NCBI GenBank assembly: GCA_036258315.1 | Contig: DATADX010000067.1 | Location: 1 to 64,000, forward strand | DNA from: DASSYK01 sp036258315 | GTDB lineage: Bacteria; Actinomycetota; Thermoleophilia; Solirubrobacterales; 70-9 | Length of the DNA: 64,000 nucleotides | Direction: 5' to 3' | In this document: in pieces, positions 16,762 through 25,954 of the stretch | Numbering within the stretch: position 1 is the first letter of the stretch | Layout of the letters: the number at the start of each line of letters is the position of its first letter | Notes under the pieces: generated by a model | Told to the model about the DNA's origin: nothing | The model's database searches: none | The model's input: only the letters and a program-made list of their open reading frames with translations | Program-made: the position numbers and the translations under genes

Positions 16762-17517
16762 ATGCGGCGCAACTCGGCCGGCGCGCTGGTGGTCCTGATC
16801 GCGGCCGCGGTCCCGATCTTCCTGCTCGGCAACGCCCTGTGGCTGTTCGTCAACCCGTGGCTGGTCGACGCCCAGTACGCCCTCCCCGGCTTTCCGGACG
16901 ACCCGGAGCTGAGCAACTCGGCGCGGGAGGAGCTCGCGGTCACCGGCGTCGAGTCGGTTCGGCCGTGGGGAGGTGGCGCGGAGCTGCTCCGCGAGGCCCG
17001 GCTCCCCGACGGGGAGGCCGCCTTTACCGAGCGGGAGATCACGCACATGGGGGACGTCCGCGCGCTCCTCGCCGCCTTCCTGACCGCCTGGGCGATCTCG
17101 GTCGGGCTGGCGACCGCGGCAGCGGTCGCACTGCGGCGAATCGCTGGGCCGGGCTCGGTCGAGCGCGCGCTCGCGCGGGGAGCGGTGGTGAGCCTCGCGG
17201 CGATGGCCCTGATCGGCGTAGTGATGCTGATCGACTTCGAGTTCTTCTTCGACGGCTTCCACGGGATCTTCTTCGAGGGCGACAGCTGGCGCTTCAACGA
17301 GAGCTACACGCTGCGCCGCATCTTCCCCGACTACTTCTGGGGGGTGGCGGGTGGCGGCGTGGCCGCCCTGGTGCTGCTCCAGGCAGCCGCGGTGCTGCTG
17401 ATCGTGCGCCGGCGCGCGCGCCCGGATCCCAGGTCGCCCGCTGATGGCTCCGCCATCGATCGCAATCCCAGCGGCCGCGAACCTCAGTCGCGGCAGCGAG
17501 CCACCGCCCCGAAATAG
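16762..17517 (+). CDS. DUF1461/TIGR01906-family membrane protein (Lit-like)
   Basis: 251 aa, with four main hydrophobic segments. Two motifs are diagnostic of the TIGR01906/DUF1461 family: FTEREITHMGDVRALL (near residue 85) and FFDGFHGIFFEGDSWRF (near 160-180). The firmicute member Lit is an intramolecular lipoprotein acyl transferase that depends on histidines; both His residues in the motifs above are present here. Whether this actinobacterial homologue has the same activity is inference. It follows the transglutaminase by 4 bp but has its own TACGCT hexamer. The C-terminal 30 residues are charged and look disordered. Confidence 0.8.
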   Translation: MRRNSAGALVVLIAAAVPIFLLGNALWLFVNPWLVDAQYALPGFPDDPELSNSAREELAVTGVESVRPWGGGAELLREARLPDGEAAFTEREITHMGDVRALLAAFLTAWAISVGLATAAAVALRRIAGPGSVERALARGAVVSLAAMALIGVVMLIDFEFFFDGFHGIFFEGDSWRFNESYTLRRIFPDYFWGVAGGGVAALVLLQAAAVLLIVRRRARPDPRSPADGSAIDRNPSGREPQSRQRATAPK

Positions 17518-17578
17518 GACGGGCTGGCGATTGCCCCTTCACCGCTCAGAGGTGTGATCTGGGACCGCTGCTCTCGTC

Positions 17579-17760
17579 TCAATCGCTACTCCGCAGCCCG
17601 GCGGCTTCCAGGGCGGCGGCTCGGTTCGAATGCACCTCCAGCCGCACCGCCTTTCCATCGCGCATTCGCCAGACATGACCGCCGTCGCGCTTCGTGTGAA
17701 CCAATCGTCTCGCTGCGACATCGCCCCCAGTATCTCGCGGGCGGAAAGCATGCGCTTTGA
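17579..17760 (-). pseudogene. SnoaL/NTF2-like C-terminal fragment, no start
   Basis: On the minus strand one frame reads RLVHTKRDGGHVWRMRDGKA then VRLEVHSNRAAALEAAGL and stops (TGA 17581-17579). This is the standard C-terminal end of SnoaL-like proteins (xHVWxxRDGKxVR...NRxxALEAAGL). No start codon or N-terminal two-thirds of the domain exists upstream; the frame runs straight into the marR stop. It looks like the relic of a gene truncated at its 5' side. The different-frame ATG ORF over the same bases is not a gene. Confidence 0.6.
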
Positions 17761-17768
17761 AGGGATTG

Positions 17769-18221
17769 CTAGGCTGCGCGGTCGAGCTTGCGGCAGATCT
17801 CCGCGAGTTGGCGCTTCTCGGCCTCGTCGAGGCCCCCGAACGCCTCCCGGACGCGCTCGGCGTGACCGGGGAACGCGTGGGTGACGAGGTTGTGGCCGGC
17901 CGGGGTGATCGCCACGGCGACGGCTCGGCGGTCGGACTCGAGCCGGCTGCGGACGACGAACCCCCGCCCCTCGAGCGTGTCGAGGACCTCGGTCGCGGTC
18001 GCCTTCGAGGTCGCGAGGCGGCGGCGCATCGTACGCAGCTCCAGCTGGCCGCCGGCGCTCGTCAACAGGACCAGCATCGCGAACCCGGTCGCGGAGACTC
18101 CGATCCGATCGAGATCCGCCGCCAGGCGGCGGGTGAGGGTGGCCTCGGCGCGCACGAGCGCCTCGAGGGCGCGGTGCGCGAGCGGATCGATGGGGCGAAT
18201 GGGCGTCGCCTCGTCGCTCAC
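17769..18221 (-). CDS. MarR family transcriptional regulator
   Basis: 150 aa winged-helix regulator. Visible segments: ALEALVRAEATLTRRLAADL (helix 1), LRTMRRRLATSKATATEVLDTLEGRGFV (recognition helix region) and the wing VRSRLESDRRAVAVAITPAG. GTG 18221 was chosen because TAAGTT (18234-18229) ends 7 nt upstream; the alternative TTG at 18230 overlaps that hexamer. Target unknown; the divergent lipoprotein gene 64 bp away is the simplest candidate. A SnoaL-like relic lies just downstream. Confidence 0.9.
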   Translation of the reverse strand: MSDEATPIRPIDPLAHRALEALVRAEATLTRRLAADLDRIGVSATGFAMLVLLTSAGGQLELRTMRRRLATSKATATEVLDTLEGRGFVVRSRLESDRRAVAVAITPAGHNLVTHAFPGHAERVREAFGGLDEAEKRQLAEICRKLDRAA

Positions 18222-18228
18222 GGCGCCC

Positions 18229-18234
18229 AACTTA
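18229..18234 (-). promoter_or_regulatory. -10 TAAGTT, leaderless marR
   Basis: TAAGTT ends 7 nt before GTG 18221 and decides the start codon. Confidence 0.5.
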
Positions 18235-18273
18235 TGACCCGGGGCGGACGCGATTCCGCCTCAACCGGCTCCG

Positions 18274-18279
18274 TAGGAT
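18274..18279 (+). promoter_or_regulatory. -10 TAGGAT, leaderless lipoprotein gene
   Basis: TAGGAT ends 6 nt before ATG 18286. Confidence 0.5.
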
Positions 18280-18285
18280 CCGCCC

Positions 18286-18759
18286 ATGCCCGGTCCCTGG
18301 CGGATTCGCATCCTCGCAGTCGTCGCCTCCACGGCCGTTCTCGCGGCGGGATGCTCCAGGAGCGAGCCGGAGGAGACTCCCGAGGCCTGCCTGGCCGGCA
18401 GCGACGCGTACCTGCGGGCGCTCGCGGCGGCGCCTGGAGAGGTTCGGCTGGCGGGGGACACGCCGATCTCCGGCTGCCTCGTCCCCGAGCAGGAGGGCGC
18501 CGACCTCGCCCGGGTCGGGCAGGAGATGATCAAGGCCGCCACCGACCTGAACGCGGCGGCTCGCCAGGACCCCACGGGGCCCGCGTCCGTCCAGCTCGGC
18601 TATCTGATCGGCGCCGTCGAGCGCGGCGCCGAGGGGATCCACACCGACCTGAAGCGGAGGCTGAGCTCGGCCGCGCGATTCTCGCCGGGGGGACTGCTGC
18701 CGGCGGAGTTCGAGCGCACCTTCGGCCGAGGCTACTCGGCCGGACTCGAGTCCGGGTAG
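18286..18759 (+). CDS. Putative lipoprotein
   Basis: 157 aa of unknown function. It has a lipoprotein signal peptide (MPGPWRIRILAVVASTAVLAAGC; lipobox LAAGC, Cys23). The mature part is acidic near the N terminus (SEPEETPEAC), then mostly helical, with three further or nearby Cys-containing positions (PEACLAG, ISGCLV) that might form a disulfide. Leaderless start 6 nt after TAGGAT. It is divergent from marR and ends 15 bp before fumC. Confidence 0.78.
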   Translation: MPGPWRIRILAVVASTAVLAAGCSRSEPEETPEACLAGSDAYLRALAAAPGEVRLAGDTPISGCLVPEQEGADLARVGQEMIKAATDLNAAARQDPTGPASVQLGYLIGAVERGAEGIHTDLKRRLSSAARFSPGGLLPAEFERTFGRGYSAGLESG

Positions 18760-18760
18760 A

Positions 18761-18766
18761 TAGCCT
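18761..18766 (+). promoter_or_regulatory. -10 TAGCCT upstream of fumC
   Basis: TAGCCT ends 8 nt before ATG 18775; no Shine-Dalgarno is present. Confidence 0.4.
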
Positions 18767-18774
18767 GGGTATCG

Positions 18775-20112
<1,338 letters not shown>

Positions 20113-20148
20113 TGGCTGCGCTCGATGGCGAAGCGGGCGGGCGGTACG

Positions 20149-21594
20149 CTACCCCTGGAGGGTGACCAGGCGCTCCTCGGTCAGCTCCCGGACGGCGTAG
20201 GCGGGGCCCTCGCGGGTGTTGCCCGAGTCCTTGACACCGCCGTAGGGCATCTGGTCGGTGCGGAAGGTAGGGACCTCGTTGATCAGGACGCCCCCGAACT
20301 CGAGCGCCTCGGCCGCCGCGATCCCTCGGCCGATGTCGCGGGTGTAGACGCCGGCCTGGAGGCCGAACTTCGCGTCGTTCGCGAGCCCGAGCGCCTCGTC
20401 GAAGGCCGAGTAGCGGTGTACGGTCGCGACCGGGCCGAAGATCTCGTCGCACCACACCTTGGCGTCGCGCGGGGGCTCGCGGAGCACGGTCGGGGCCAGG
20501 CAGCGGCCGTCGTCGACGAGCTCGCCGCCGGTCAACAGCTCGCCGCCGGCGGCGACCGCCTCGTCGACCCACGACTTGACCCGGTCGCGGTCATCGGGCG
20601 AGATCAGCGGGCCGACGTCGGTGCCCTCGTCCATCGGGTCGCCGGTGACGAGCGAGCTGACGTTGTCGACGAATCGGCTGGTGAACTCGTCCGCGATCGA
20701 CTCGTGGACGAGGATCCGCTGCACCGAGATGCAGCTCTGACCCGCGTGCGAGAAGGCGTGGACCTTGGCCTTGTCGGCGGCCTCCTCCCAGTCGCCGTCG
20801 TCGTTGACGACCAGCGGCGCGGTCGAGCCGAGCTCGAGGTTGACCTTCTTGTGGGCGGCCTTCGCGCGGATGCCCCAACCGACCGGAGCCGAGCCGGTGA
20901 ACGTGATCGCGCCGACCTTGTCGCTCTCGACGATCGCGTTGCCGACCTCGCTCCCCGAGCCGGTCACCACATGCAGCCAGTTCTCGGGCAGCCCTGCCTC
21001 GTAGAGGATCTCGGCGAGCTTGATCGCCGAGATCGGCGTCTGGCCCGCCGGCTTCAGGACGACCGCGTTTCCGGCGGCGATCGCGGGACCGAGCTTGTGG
21101 GCGACGAGATTGAGCGGGAAATTGAAGGGGCTGATCGCCCCGACGACGCCGTAGGGGACGCGCAGCACGAGGCCGAGCTTGCCCTCGCCGGCGGCGCCGG
21201 CCTCCATCGGCACCATCTCGCCGGTCAGCTTGCGCGCCTCGACCGCGGAGAAGGTGAGCGTGCCGACGCAGCGCTGGGCCTCGATCCGCGCGGTCTTGAT
21301 CGGCTTGCCCGCCTCGGCGGCGATCGTGATCGCGAGGTCCTCGACCCGCTCGGAGACGATCTGGGCGGCGCGATCGAGCACCTCGGCGCGGGCGTACTGG
21401 GGGAAGCCAGCCTGCGAGGAGGCCTCGCTCGCGGCGGCGACGGCGGTCTCGACCACCGAGGCGTCGGCCTTCGGCACGCGCCCGACCACGGTGCCGTCAT
21501 AGGGGCTCTTCACCTCGGACCACTCACCGGTCTCCAGCCGCTCCCCGGCGACGAGCAGCTTGTGGTCGGTGGCTTCGATCGTCTCGGTCGCCAT
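20149..21594 (-). CDS. NAD(P)-dependent aldehyde dehydrogenase
   Basis: 481 aa ALDH-fold enzyme. Visible: SPFNFPLNLVAHKLGPAIAAGN (cofactor-binding region, near residue 155), catalytic Glu in NLELGSTAPLVV (near 252), catalytic Cys in HAGQSCISVQRI (near 287) and EIFGPVATV near 393. The sequence resembles the lactaldehyde / phosphonoformaldehyde / non-phosphorylating GAPDH side of the family; the substrate is not assignable. ATG 21594 has an AAGGAG ribosome site 8 nt upstream; a TACGCT hexamer (21651-21646) may give a leader of about 45 nt, so this gene is not leaderless. Confidence 0.92.
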   Translation of the reverse strand: MATETIEATDHKLLVAGERLETGEWSEVKSPYDGTVVGRVPKADASVVETAVAAASEASSQAGFPQYARAEVLDRAAQIVSERVEDLAITIAAEAGKPIKTARIEAQRCVGTLTFSAVEARKLTGEMVPMEAGAAGEGKLGLVLRVPYGVVGAISPFNFPLNLVAHKLGPAIAAGNAVVLKPAGQTPISAIKLAEILYEAGLPENWLHVVTGSGSEVGNAIVESDKVGAITFTGSAPVGWGIRAKAAHKKVNLELGSTAPLVVNDDGDWEEAADKAKVHAFSHAGQSCISVQRILVHESIADEFTSRFVDNVSSLVTGDPMDEGTDVGPLISPDDRDRVKSWVDEAVAAGGELLTGGELVDDGRCLAPTVLREPPRDAKVWCDEIFGPVATVHRYSAFDEALGLANDAKFGLQAGVYTRDIGRGIAAAEALEFGGVLINEVPTFRTDQMPYGGVKDSGNTREGPAYAVRELTEERLVTLQG

Positions 21595-21707
21595 CTTGCG
21601 GCTCCTTCCCTGTTTCCGGTTCGACCCGTGTCGGTCGGTACCCTGAGCGTAGACGACCGGGGAAGCAGCCTTGGGGGGCGCAGGGGAGCGCAACTTCGAG
21701 GCCGCTT

Positions 21708-21720
21708 GTCCGTTCCGGAC
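21708..21720. promoter_or_regulatory. GTCCG-TTC-CGGAC palindrome upstream of SpoIID gene
   Basis: A perfect 5-bp inverted repeat with a 3-nt centre lies 8 nt before ATG 21729, in the divergent region shared with the aldehyde dehydrogenase gene. Operator-like. Confidence 0.35.
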
Positions 21721-21728
21721 ATGAGCAA

Positions 21729-22883
21729 ATGCGGACGCTCGCGACAATCCCCGCGCCGGCTCGCAGGCCCATCGCGCTTGCCGCCGCCTGCGCCGCCGCG
21801 CTCCTCCCCTTCCTCGCCCTGTCGGCGAGCGCCGACGCGAAGAGCGGGCGCTGGGTCGTCAAGGGGGCGGGATACGGCCATGGGATCGGGATGAGCCAGT
21901 ACGGCGCCTTCGGCTCGGCCAAGGCCGGGATGAACTACCGGGCGATCCTGAAGCAGTACTACACCGGGACCACGCTCGGCACCAGCCCCTCGAAGCCGAT
22001 CAGGGTGCTGCTCCGCCCCTACCAGGCGAGCGTCCGCTTCAAGGGCGCCTCCGCAGCCTGCGGGGCCGCGCTCAGCGAGGGGAAGACCTACAGCGCCAAG
22101 CGCAAGGGCTCGAAGGTGATCCTGCGCAACAAGGGAGGCGCCCGGATCGCCAACTGCGGCGGGCTGCTGAGCGCGACGGGCGGCGACTCGGTCACGCTGA
22201 TCGGCAAGGGGGCCTACCGGGGCGCGCTCGAAGTGCGCCCCTCCACCGTCCCCGGCAGGCTCAACGCGATCAACGCCGTCGACATCGAGAGCTACCTGCG
22301 CGGCGTCGTCGCCGAGGAGTCACCGTCATCGTGGCCGCTCGAGGCGCTCAAAGCGCAGGCGGTCGCGGCGCGCTCCTACGCCCTCACGACCGGAGTCGGC
22401 GGCAACGGCTTCGACGCCTACGACGACACCCGCAGCCAGGTCTACGGCGGGATCGCGGCCGAGGCCGCCCGCACCGACCAGGCCGTCTCCGGGACTGCGA
22501 ACGAGGTCGTCCTCTACAACGGCACGGTCGCCGAGACCTTCTTCATGTCGACCTCCGGCGGCCACACCGAGAACAACGAGAACTCGTTCCTCGGCGGCAT
22601 CCCCGAGCCATATCTGCGCGGCGTCCAGGACCCGAACGAGGCGGCCGCGGGCTCGCCGTACCACCGCTGGACGCGCAAGTTCTCGCGCGCGAGCATGCAG
22701 GCGGAGCTGAGCGGGATCGTCAAGGGCCGCCTGAAGCGGATCGTGATCGCCCGACGGGGGGTCTCGCCGCGGATCATCAAGGCGAAGATCATCGGCAGCG
22801 CCGGGGTCAGCACCGCCAGCGGGCCGACGCTGCGCGCCCGGCTCGGCCTGCCGGACACCTGGGCGAACTTCAAGCTGAAGTAG
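21729..22883 (+). CDS. SpoIID/LytB domain protein, secreted
   Basis: 384 aa. An N-terminal signal peptide (to about residue 37, ending SASADA) is followed by GYGHGIGMSQYGAFG and the SpoIID core: VDIESYLRGVVAEESPSSWP then LEALKAQAVAARSYAL (the Glu-containing catalytic region of SpoIID) and STSGGHTENNENSF. SpoIID is a lytic transglycosylase acting on denuded glycan strands; homologues occur outside spore-formers and probably remodel peptidoglycan. No sporulation genes are nearby. The order of a GHGxGMSQ motif before the core is typical of stand-alone actinobacterial members. Confidence 0.92.
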   Translation: MRTLATIPAPARRPIALAAACAAALLPFLALSASADAKSGRWVVKGAGYGHGIGMSQYGAFGSAKAGMNYRAILKQYYTGTTLGTSPSKPIRVLLRPYQASVRFKGASAACGAALSEGKTYSAKRKGSKVILRNKGGARIANCGGLLSATGGDSVTLIGKGAYRGALEVRPSTVPGRLNAINAVDIESYLRGVVAEESPSSWPLEALKAQAVAARSYALTTGVGGNGFDAYDDTRSQVYGGIAAEAARTDQAVSGTANEVVLYNGTVAETFFMSTSGGHTENNENSFLGGIPEPYLRGVQDPNEAAAGSPYHRWTRKFSRASMQAELSGIVKGRLKRIVIARRGVSPRIIKAKIIGSAGVSTASGPTLRARLGLPDTWANFKLK

Positions 22884-22934
22884 CTACGGCTTCGCCATCA
22901 GGTCGGAGCCACGAGCGGCCGGCCAGGATCAGTC

Positions 22935-22953
22935 GAGACGGCTTCGCCGTCTC
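22935..22953. terminator. Bidirectional stem-loop between convergent genes
   Basis: GAGACGG (22935-22941), loop CTTCG, CCGTCTC (22947-22953): a perfect 7-bp stem with a stable cTTCGg-type loop. It lies between the SpoIID stop and the end of the CrtC-like gene. There is no U-tract, so termination would be intrinsic-weak or Rho-assisted. Confidence 0.55.
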
Positions 22954-22978
22954 TCCAAAGCCACGGCCTGGTGGCTCC

Positions 22979-23971
22979 TCAGCCGTCCGGATACGGCTGG
23001 ACGGGGATCCCGTGGTCGGTGTCGCGGGTCCCGAACTCATACGCGGCGGCCCCGCTGACCGTCAGCCGCATCGCCGGCCCGCCGCCAAGCTCGACGTCGA
23101 GCTCGAGATCGGAGATCGAGCAGTTGAGCGTGTTGTGCTCGGGGCCGACGGGGTCGGCATAGACCCAGGCGACGAAGTCCTTGCGCTCGGCGCCGACGCG
23201 GCCGGTCACCCTGATCTGCCTGCCCCGGAGCTGGAAGCGAGCGCCCGTGGGGGCCTCCTCGACCACTGTCGAGCGGATCCGCTCGAAGCCTCCCAGGCGG
23301 TGGGGGCGACCGTCGAGCACCAGCATCCCGTTGCCGACCCAGGGCGTCGTCAACCCCGCGACCTTGATTCGGCCGACCGCCATGTCGAAGTAGTCGCCCG
23401 GGTCGCGCCCCTCGAACGCGGCGCCCTGCACCCAGACCCAGCGCTCGGCGTGCTCGGCGCCCCAGTTGTGGCCGATCATTCCGCGCCACCCGTCGATCTC
23501 GACCACCTCGCCGTCGACCTCGATCCTGCCGTTGAAGATGGCGTTCGGGTAGGGGCTCAGGAACTTGGTCTTCGGAAGCGGCGCCCCGTAGAGGAAATCA
23601 CGCGGGAGGTGGTGGAATGGCTCGTGCTCGTCGCTGAAGCTCAGGTCCCAGCTCGCGCTGAGCGCCTCGGTGTTGACGGATCCCGTCGCGCGGCCATCGC
23701 CCAGCAGGGCGTCGGCGACGCGGATGTAGGAGTGCGCGGGGGCGTCGAGCTGCTCGGCGCCGAACTGGCGCTTGGTCGCGCGGGGCGCCGCCGCTTCCGC
23801 GTCGAAGTACACGAACCACAGCGCGCAGGTCGGGGGCTCGCCGGGCCGCTGGTGGACCGTGTGCCTTATCCACACCGCCTGACCTCCGCCCGGCCGGTTC
23901 AGCTTCAGATAGAAGCTCTCGTAGTGGCCGGCCTGCTGCTTGACCTCGGGGAACCGCGCCTTGGTCCGCAT
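22979..23971 (-). CDS. CrtC/AttH/tocopherol-cyclase-type lipocalin-like protein
   Basis: 330 aa, all-beta. The block HLPRDFLYGAPLPKTKFLSP followed by GRIEVDGEVVEIDGWRGMIGHNWG resembles the double-lipocalin superfamily that includes carotenoid 1,2-hydratase (CrtC) and AttH. No carotenoid genes are nearby, so the substrate is unknown; a lipid or isoprenoid ligand is a reasonable guess. ATG 23971 was chosen because TAGGGT (23984-23979) ends 7 nt upstream; a longer in-frame start at 24022 would overlap the neighbouring deaminase end. No signal peptide is evident. Confidence 0.75.
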   Translation of the reverse strand: MRTKARFPEVKQQAGHYESFYLKLNRPGGGQAVWIRHTVHQRPGEPPTCALWFVYFDAEAAAPRATKRQFGAEQLDAPAHSYIRVADALLGDGRATGSVNTEALSASWDLSFSDEHEPFHHLPRDFLYGAPLPKTKFLSPYPNAIFNGRIEVDGEVVEIDGWRGMIGHNWGAEHAERWVWVQGAAFEGRDPGDYFDMAVGRIKVAGLTTPWVGNGMLVLDGRPHRLGGFERIRSTVVEEAPTGARFQLRGRQIRVTGRVGAERKDFVAWVYADPVGPEHNTLNCSISDLELDVELGGGPAMRLTVSGAAAYEFGTRDTDHGIPVQPYPDG

Positions 23972-23978
23972 CGCCGCA

Positions 23979-23984
23979 ACCCTA
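23979..23984 (-). promoter_or_regulatory. -10 TAGGGT, leaderless CrtC-like gene
   Basis: TAGGGT ends 7 nt before ATG 23971. Confidence 0.45.
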
Positions 23985-23999
23985 ACCGGCACCCGAGGA

Positions 24000-25250
24000 T
24001 CAGGCGGTGAGGCGCGCGGCACGGGCGCGGACCTCGGCGACAGCCTCCTCGGCGGCGGCGACGAAGCCGTCGCGCATCAGCACCCGGCCCGCGACGACGG
24101 TGGTGTCGACGACCGCCCCGGAGGCGGCGTAGACGAGGTCGGCCGCCGGGTCGCCCGCGGACAGCGCCGGATCGTCCCGCCGCACGAGCAGGAAGTCGGC
24201 CGGCTCGCCCGGCTCGAGCGGCCTCCCGCCGAGCAGCTCCGAGCGTCGCCCCTGCGCGACCGCAAGCGCCTCGGCGGCGGGGAGCACGGCGGGATCGCGG
24301 CTCGCGTGCTTCTGCACCAGGGCGAGCAGCTTCACCTCCTCGAACATGTCGAGGTTGCTGTTCGACGCGACGCCGTCGGTCCCGAGCCCGACCCGGACCC
24401 CCGCACGAGCCGCGCGCGGGTACGGGAAGGTCCCGCCGATGGCCAGCTTCATGTTCGCCGCCGGGTTGGTGACGATCGTCGCGCCGCGCTCGGCGATTAG
24501 CTCGAGCTCGGAGTCGTCGAGCCAGACGCCGTGGGACAGCACTGTCCGCGGGCCGAGCATTCCGAGCCGGTCGAGGTACTGGGCCGGGCGGACGCCGTGC
24601 GCGGAGAGGCAGTCGCTGACCTCGCGCTCGGTCTCCGAGAGGTGGATCTGGATCGGGACCTCCCGCTCGGAGGCCACCCCGGCGATCCACGCGAGGGTCT
24701 CAGCGCTGACCGTGTAGATCGCGTGGGGGCCGAAGCCCGGCGTGATCGTCGAGCCGGCCGCCGCGAGCCGGTCAAGCGACTGGACCGCCCCGTCGCGCAT
24801 CTTGCGGCCCGCTTCGGGATCGAGCCGGTCGATGAACACGTGGCTGACGACCGCGCGGAGGCCCGCGTCGGCGACGGCGCGCGCTACCTCGTCCCCGTGC
24901 CAGTACATGTCGAAGAACCTCGTCGTCCCCGAGCGAATCATCTCGACCGCCGCCAGCCGCGTGGCCCAATAGACATCCGCGGGCTCGAGCTTCGCCTCGG
25001 CGGGCCAGATTCGCTTCTCGAGCCACTCCATCAGCGGCAGGTCGTCGCCGAAGCCCCGGAGCAGCGTCATCGCCGCGTGGGTGTGCCCGTTGACGAGCGG
25101 CGGCACGAGCAGCATTCCCGCCGCGTCGATCACCTCGTCCCCGGCACGGGGCTCGGCGCCGGGGCCGAGCTCCGCGATCGCTCCCTGCTCGACGCGCAGC
25201 CCGACAAGTTCGCCGTCGAGCTCGGCCCGCTGGATGCACAGGGCCCTCAT
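24000..25250 (-). CDS. mtaD: 5-methylthioadenosine / S-adenosylhomocysteine deaminase
   Basis: 416 aa amidohydrolase. Motifs of the MTA/SAH deaminase branch are complete: VNGHTHAAMTLLRGFGDDLPLMEWL (HxH metal ligands), HLSETEREV, SHGVWLDDSELELIAERGAT, NPAANMKLAIGG and LGTDGVASNSNLDMFEE. Expected reaction: MTA to methylthioinosine (or SAH to S-inosylhomocysteine) plus ammonia. ATG 25250 overlaps the stop of the upstream phosphorylase by 4 bp (ATGA), so both are made together; their activities should be sequential. Confidence 0.9.
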   Translation of the reverse strand: MRALCIQRAELDGELVGLRVEQGAIAELGPGAEPRAGDEVIDAAGMLLVPPLVNGHTHAAMTLLRGFGDDLPLMEWLEKRIWPAEAKLEPADVYWATRLAAVEMIRSGTTRFFDMYWHGDEVARAVADAGLRAVVSHVFIDRLDPEAGRKMRDGAVQSLDRLAAAGSTITPGFGPHAIYTVSAETLAWIAGVASEREVPIQIHLSETEREVSDCLSAHGVRPAQYLDRLGMLGPRTVLSHGVWLDDSELELIAERGATIVTNPAANMKLAIGGTFPYPRAARAGVRVGLGTDGVASNSNLDMFEEVKLLALVQKHASRDPAVLPAAEALAVAQGRRSELLGGRPLEPGEPADFLLVRRDDPALSAGDPAADLVYAASGAVVDTTVVAGRVLMRDGFVAAAEEAVAEVRARAARLTA

Positions 25251-25954
25251 CGCGTCGCCGCCCCACCCGCCGCGAGCGCCGGCAGCACCCGCCCCAGATC
25301 CGCGACCAGGAGCGGCGCGAACGCGTCGCGCGCCCGGCGGTACTCCTCCACCGACAGCGGCGCGGCGTCGAGCCCGTTCGCCATGTTGTCGACCGTGCAG
25401 ACCGCGGCGTAGGCGAGGCCCGCCTCGCGGGCGAGGATCGCCTCGGCCGCGATCGTCATCCCGACGACGTCGGCGTCGCGGGCGAGGACGCGGACCTCGG
25501 CCGCCGTCTCGAAACGCGGTCCGGCGACGTGCGCGTAGACGCCGCCGTCGCGCAGGGCCTGTGCTCCGCGGGACGCCCACGTCCCGACCACACGCTCGCG
25601 CCAGAGCGGGTCGAAACCCGGCACCGAGTGGCCACGGGCGTCGTCGAAGAAGGTCGGAGCGACTCCGAGGGCGAGGAAGTCGTCGGGGCAGACCAGCGTG
25701 CCCACCCCGATCTCGGGACGCAGCGACCCGGTCGAGGCGAGGGCGAGGACGCGGTCGCAGCCGAGCTCGCAGAGAGCGCGGATGTTCGCGTGGTCGTCGA
25801 CGCGGTGAGCCGGCGCGAACCGCTCCCGGCCGTGCCAGGCCAGGAACACGGTCGCGCCGCCGTCGCCCAGCAGGTCGTCGAGAAGCCGACCGGGCGGCAG
25901 GCTGTGCCCGTAGACGACGGCGAGCCGTTCGCCCGTGACGCTCGGGGGGTCCAT
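25247..25954 (-). CDS. MTAP/PNP-family nucleoside phosphorylase, probably methylthioinosine phosphorylase
   Basis: 235 aa, phosphorylase/hydrolase-like (PNP_UDP) fold. It has VYGHSLPPG, FLAWHGRERFAPAHRVDDHANI (MTAP-type phosphate/ribose site), GPRFETAAEV and VVGMTIAAEAILAREAG. Where human MTAP has TDYD (Asp220 and Asp222 binding the adenine 6-amino group), this protein reads VDNMAN. That fits 6-oxopurine recognition, i.e. methylthioinosine, the product of the coupled deaminase gene. At 235 aa it is shorter than human MTAP (283). Start ATG 25954 overlaps the ychF stop as TGATG. Confidence 0.82.
   Translation of the reverse strand: MDPPSVTGERLAVVYGHSLPPGRLLDDLLGDGGATVFLAWHGRERFAPAHRVDDHANIRALCELGCDRVLALASTGSLRPEIGVGTLVCPDDFLALGVAPTFFDDARGHSVPGFDPLWRERVVGTWASRGAQALRDGGVYAHVAGPRFETAAEVRVLARDADVVGMTIAAEAILAREAGLAYAAVCTVDNMANGLDAAPLSVEEYRRARDAFAPLLVADLGRVLPALAAGGAATR

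Noticed and set aside
17539..17751. 70-codon minus-strand ORF starting MLSAREILG
   Set aside because: It is out of frame with the recognisable SnoaL remnant over the same bases, lacks family features and is Arg/Cys-rich as shadow frames are.
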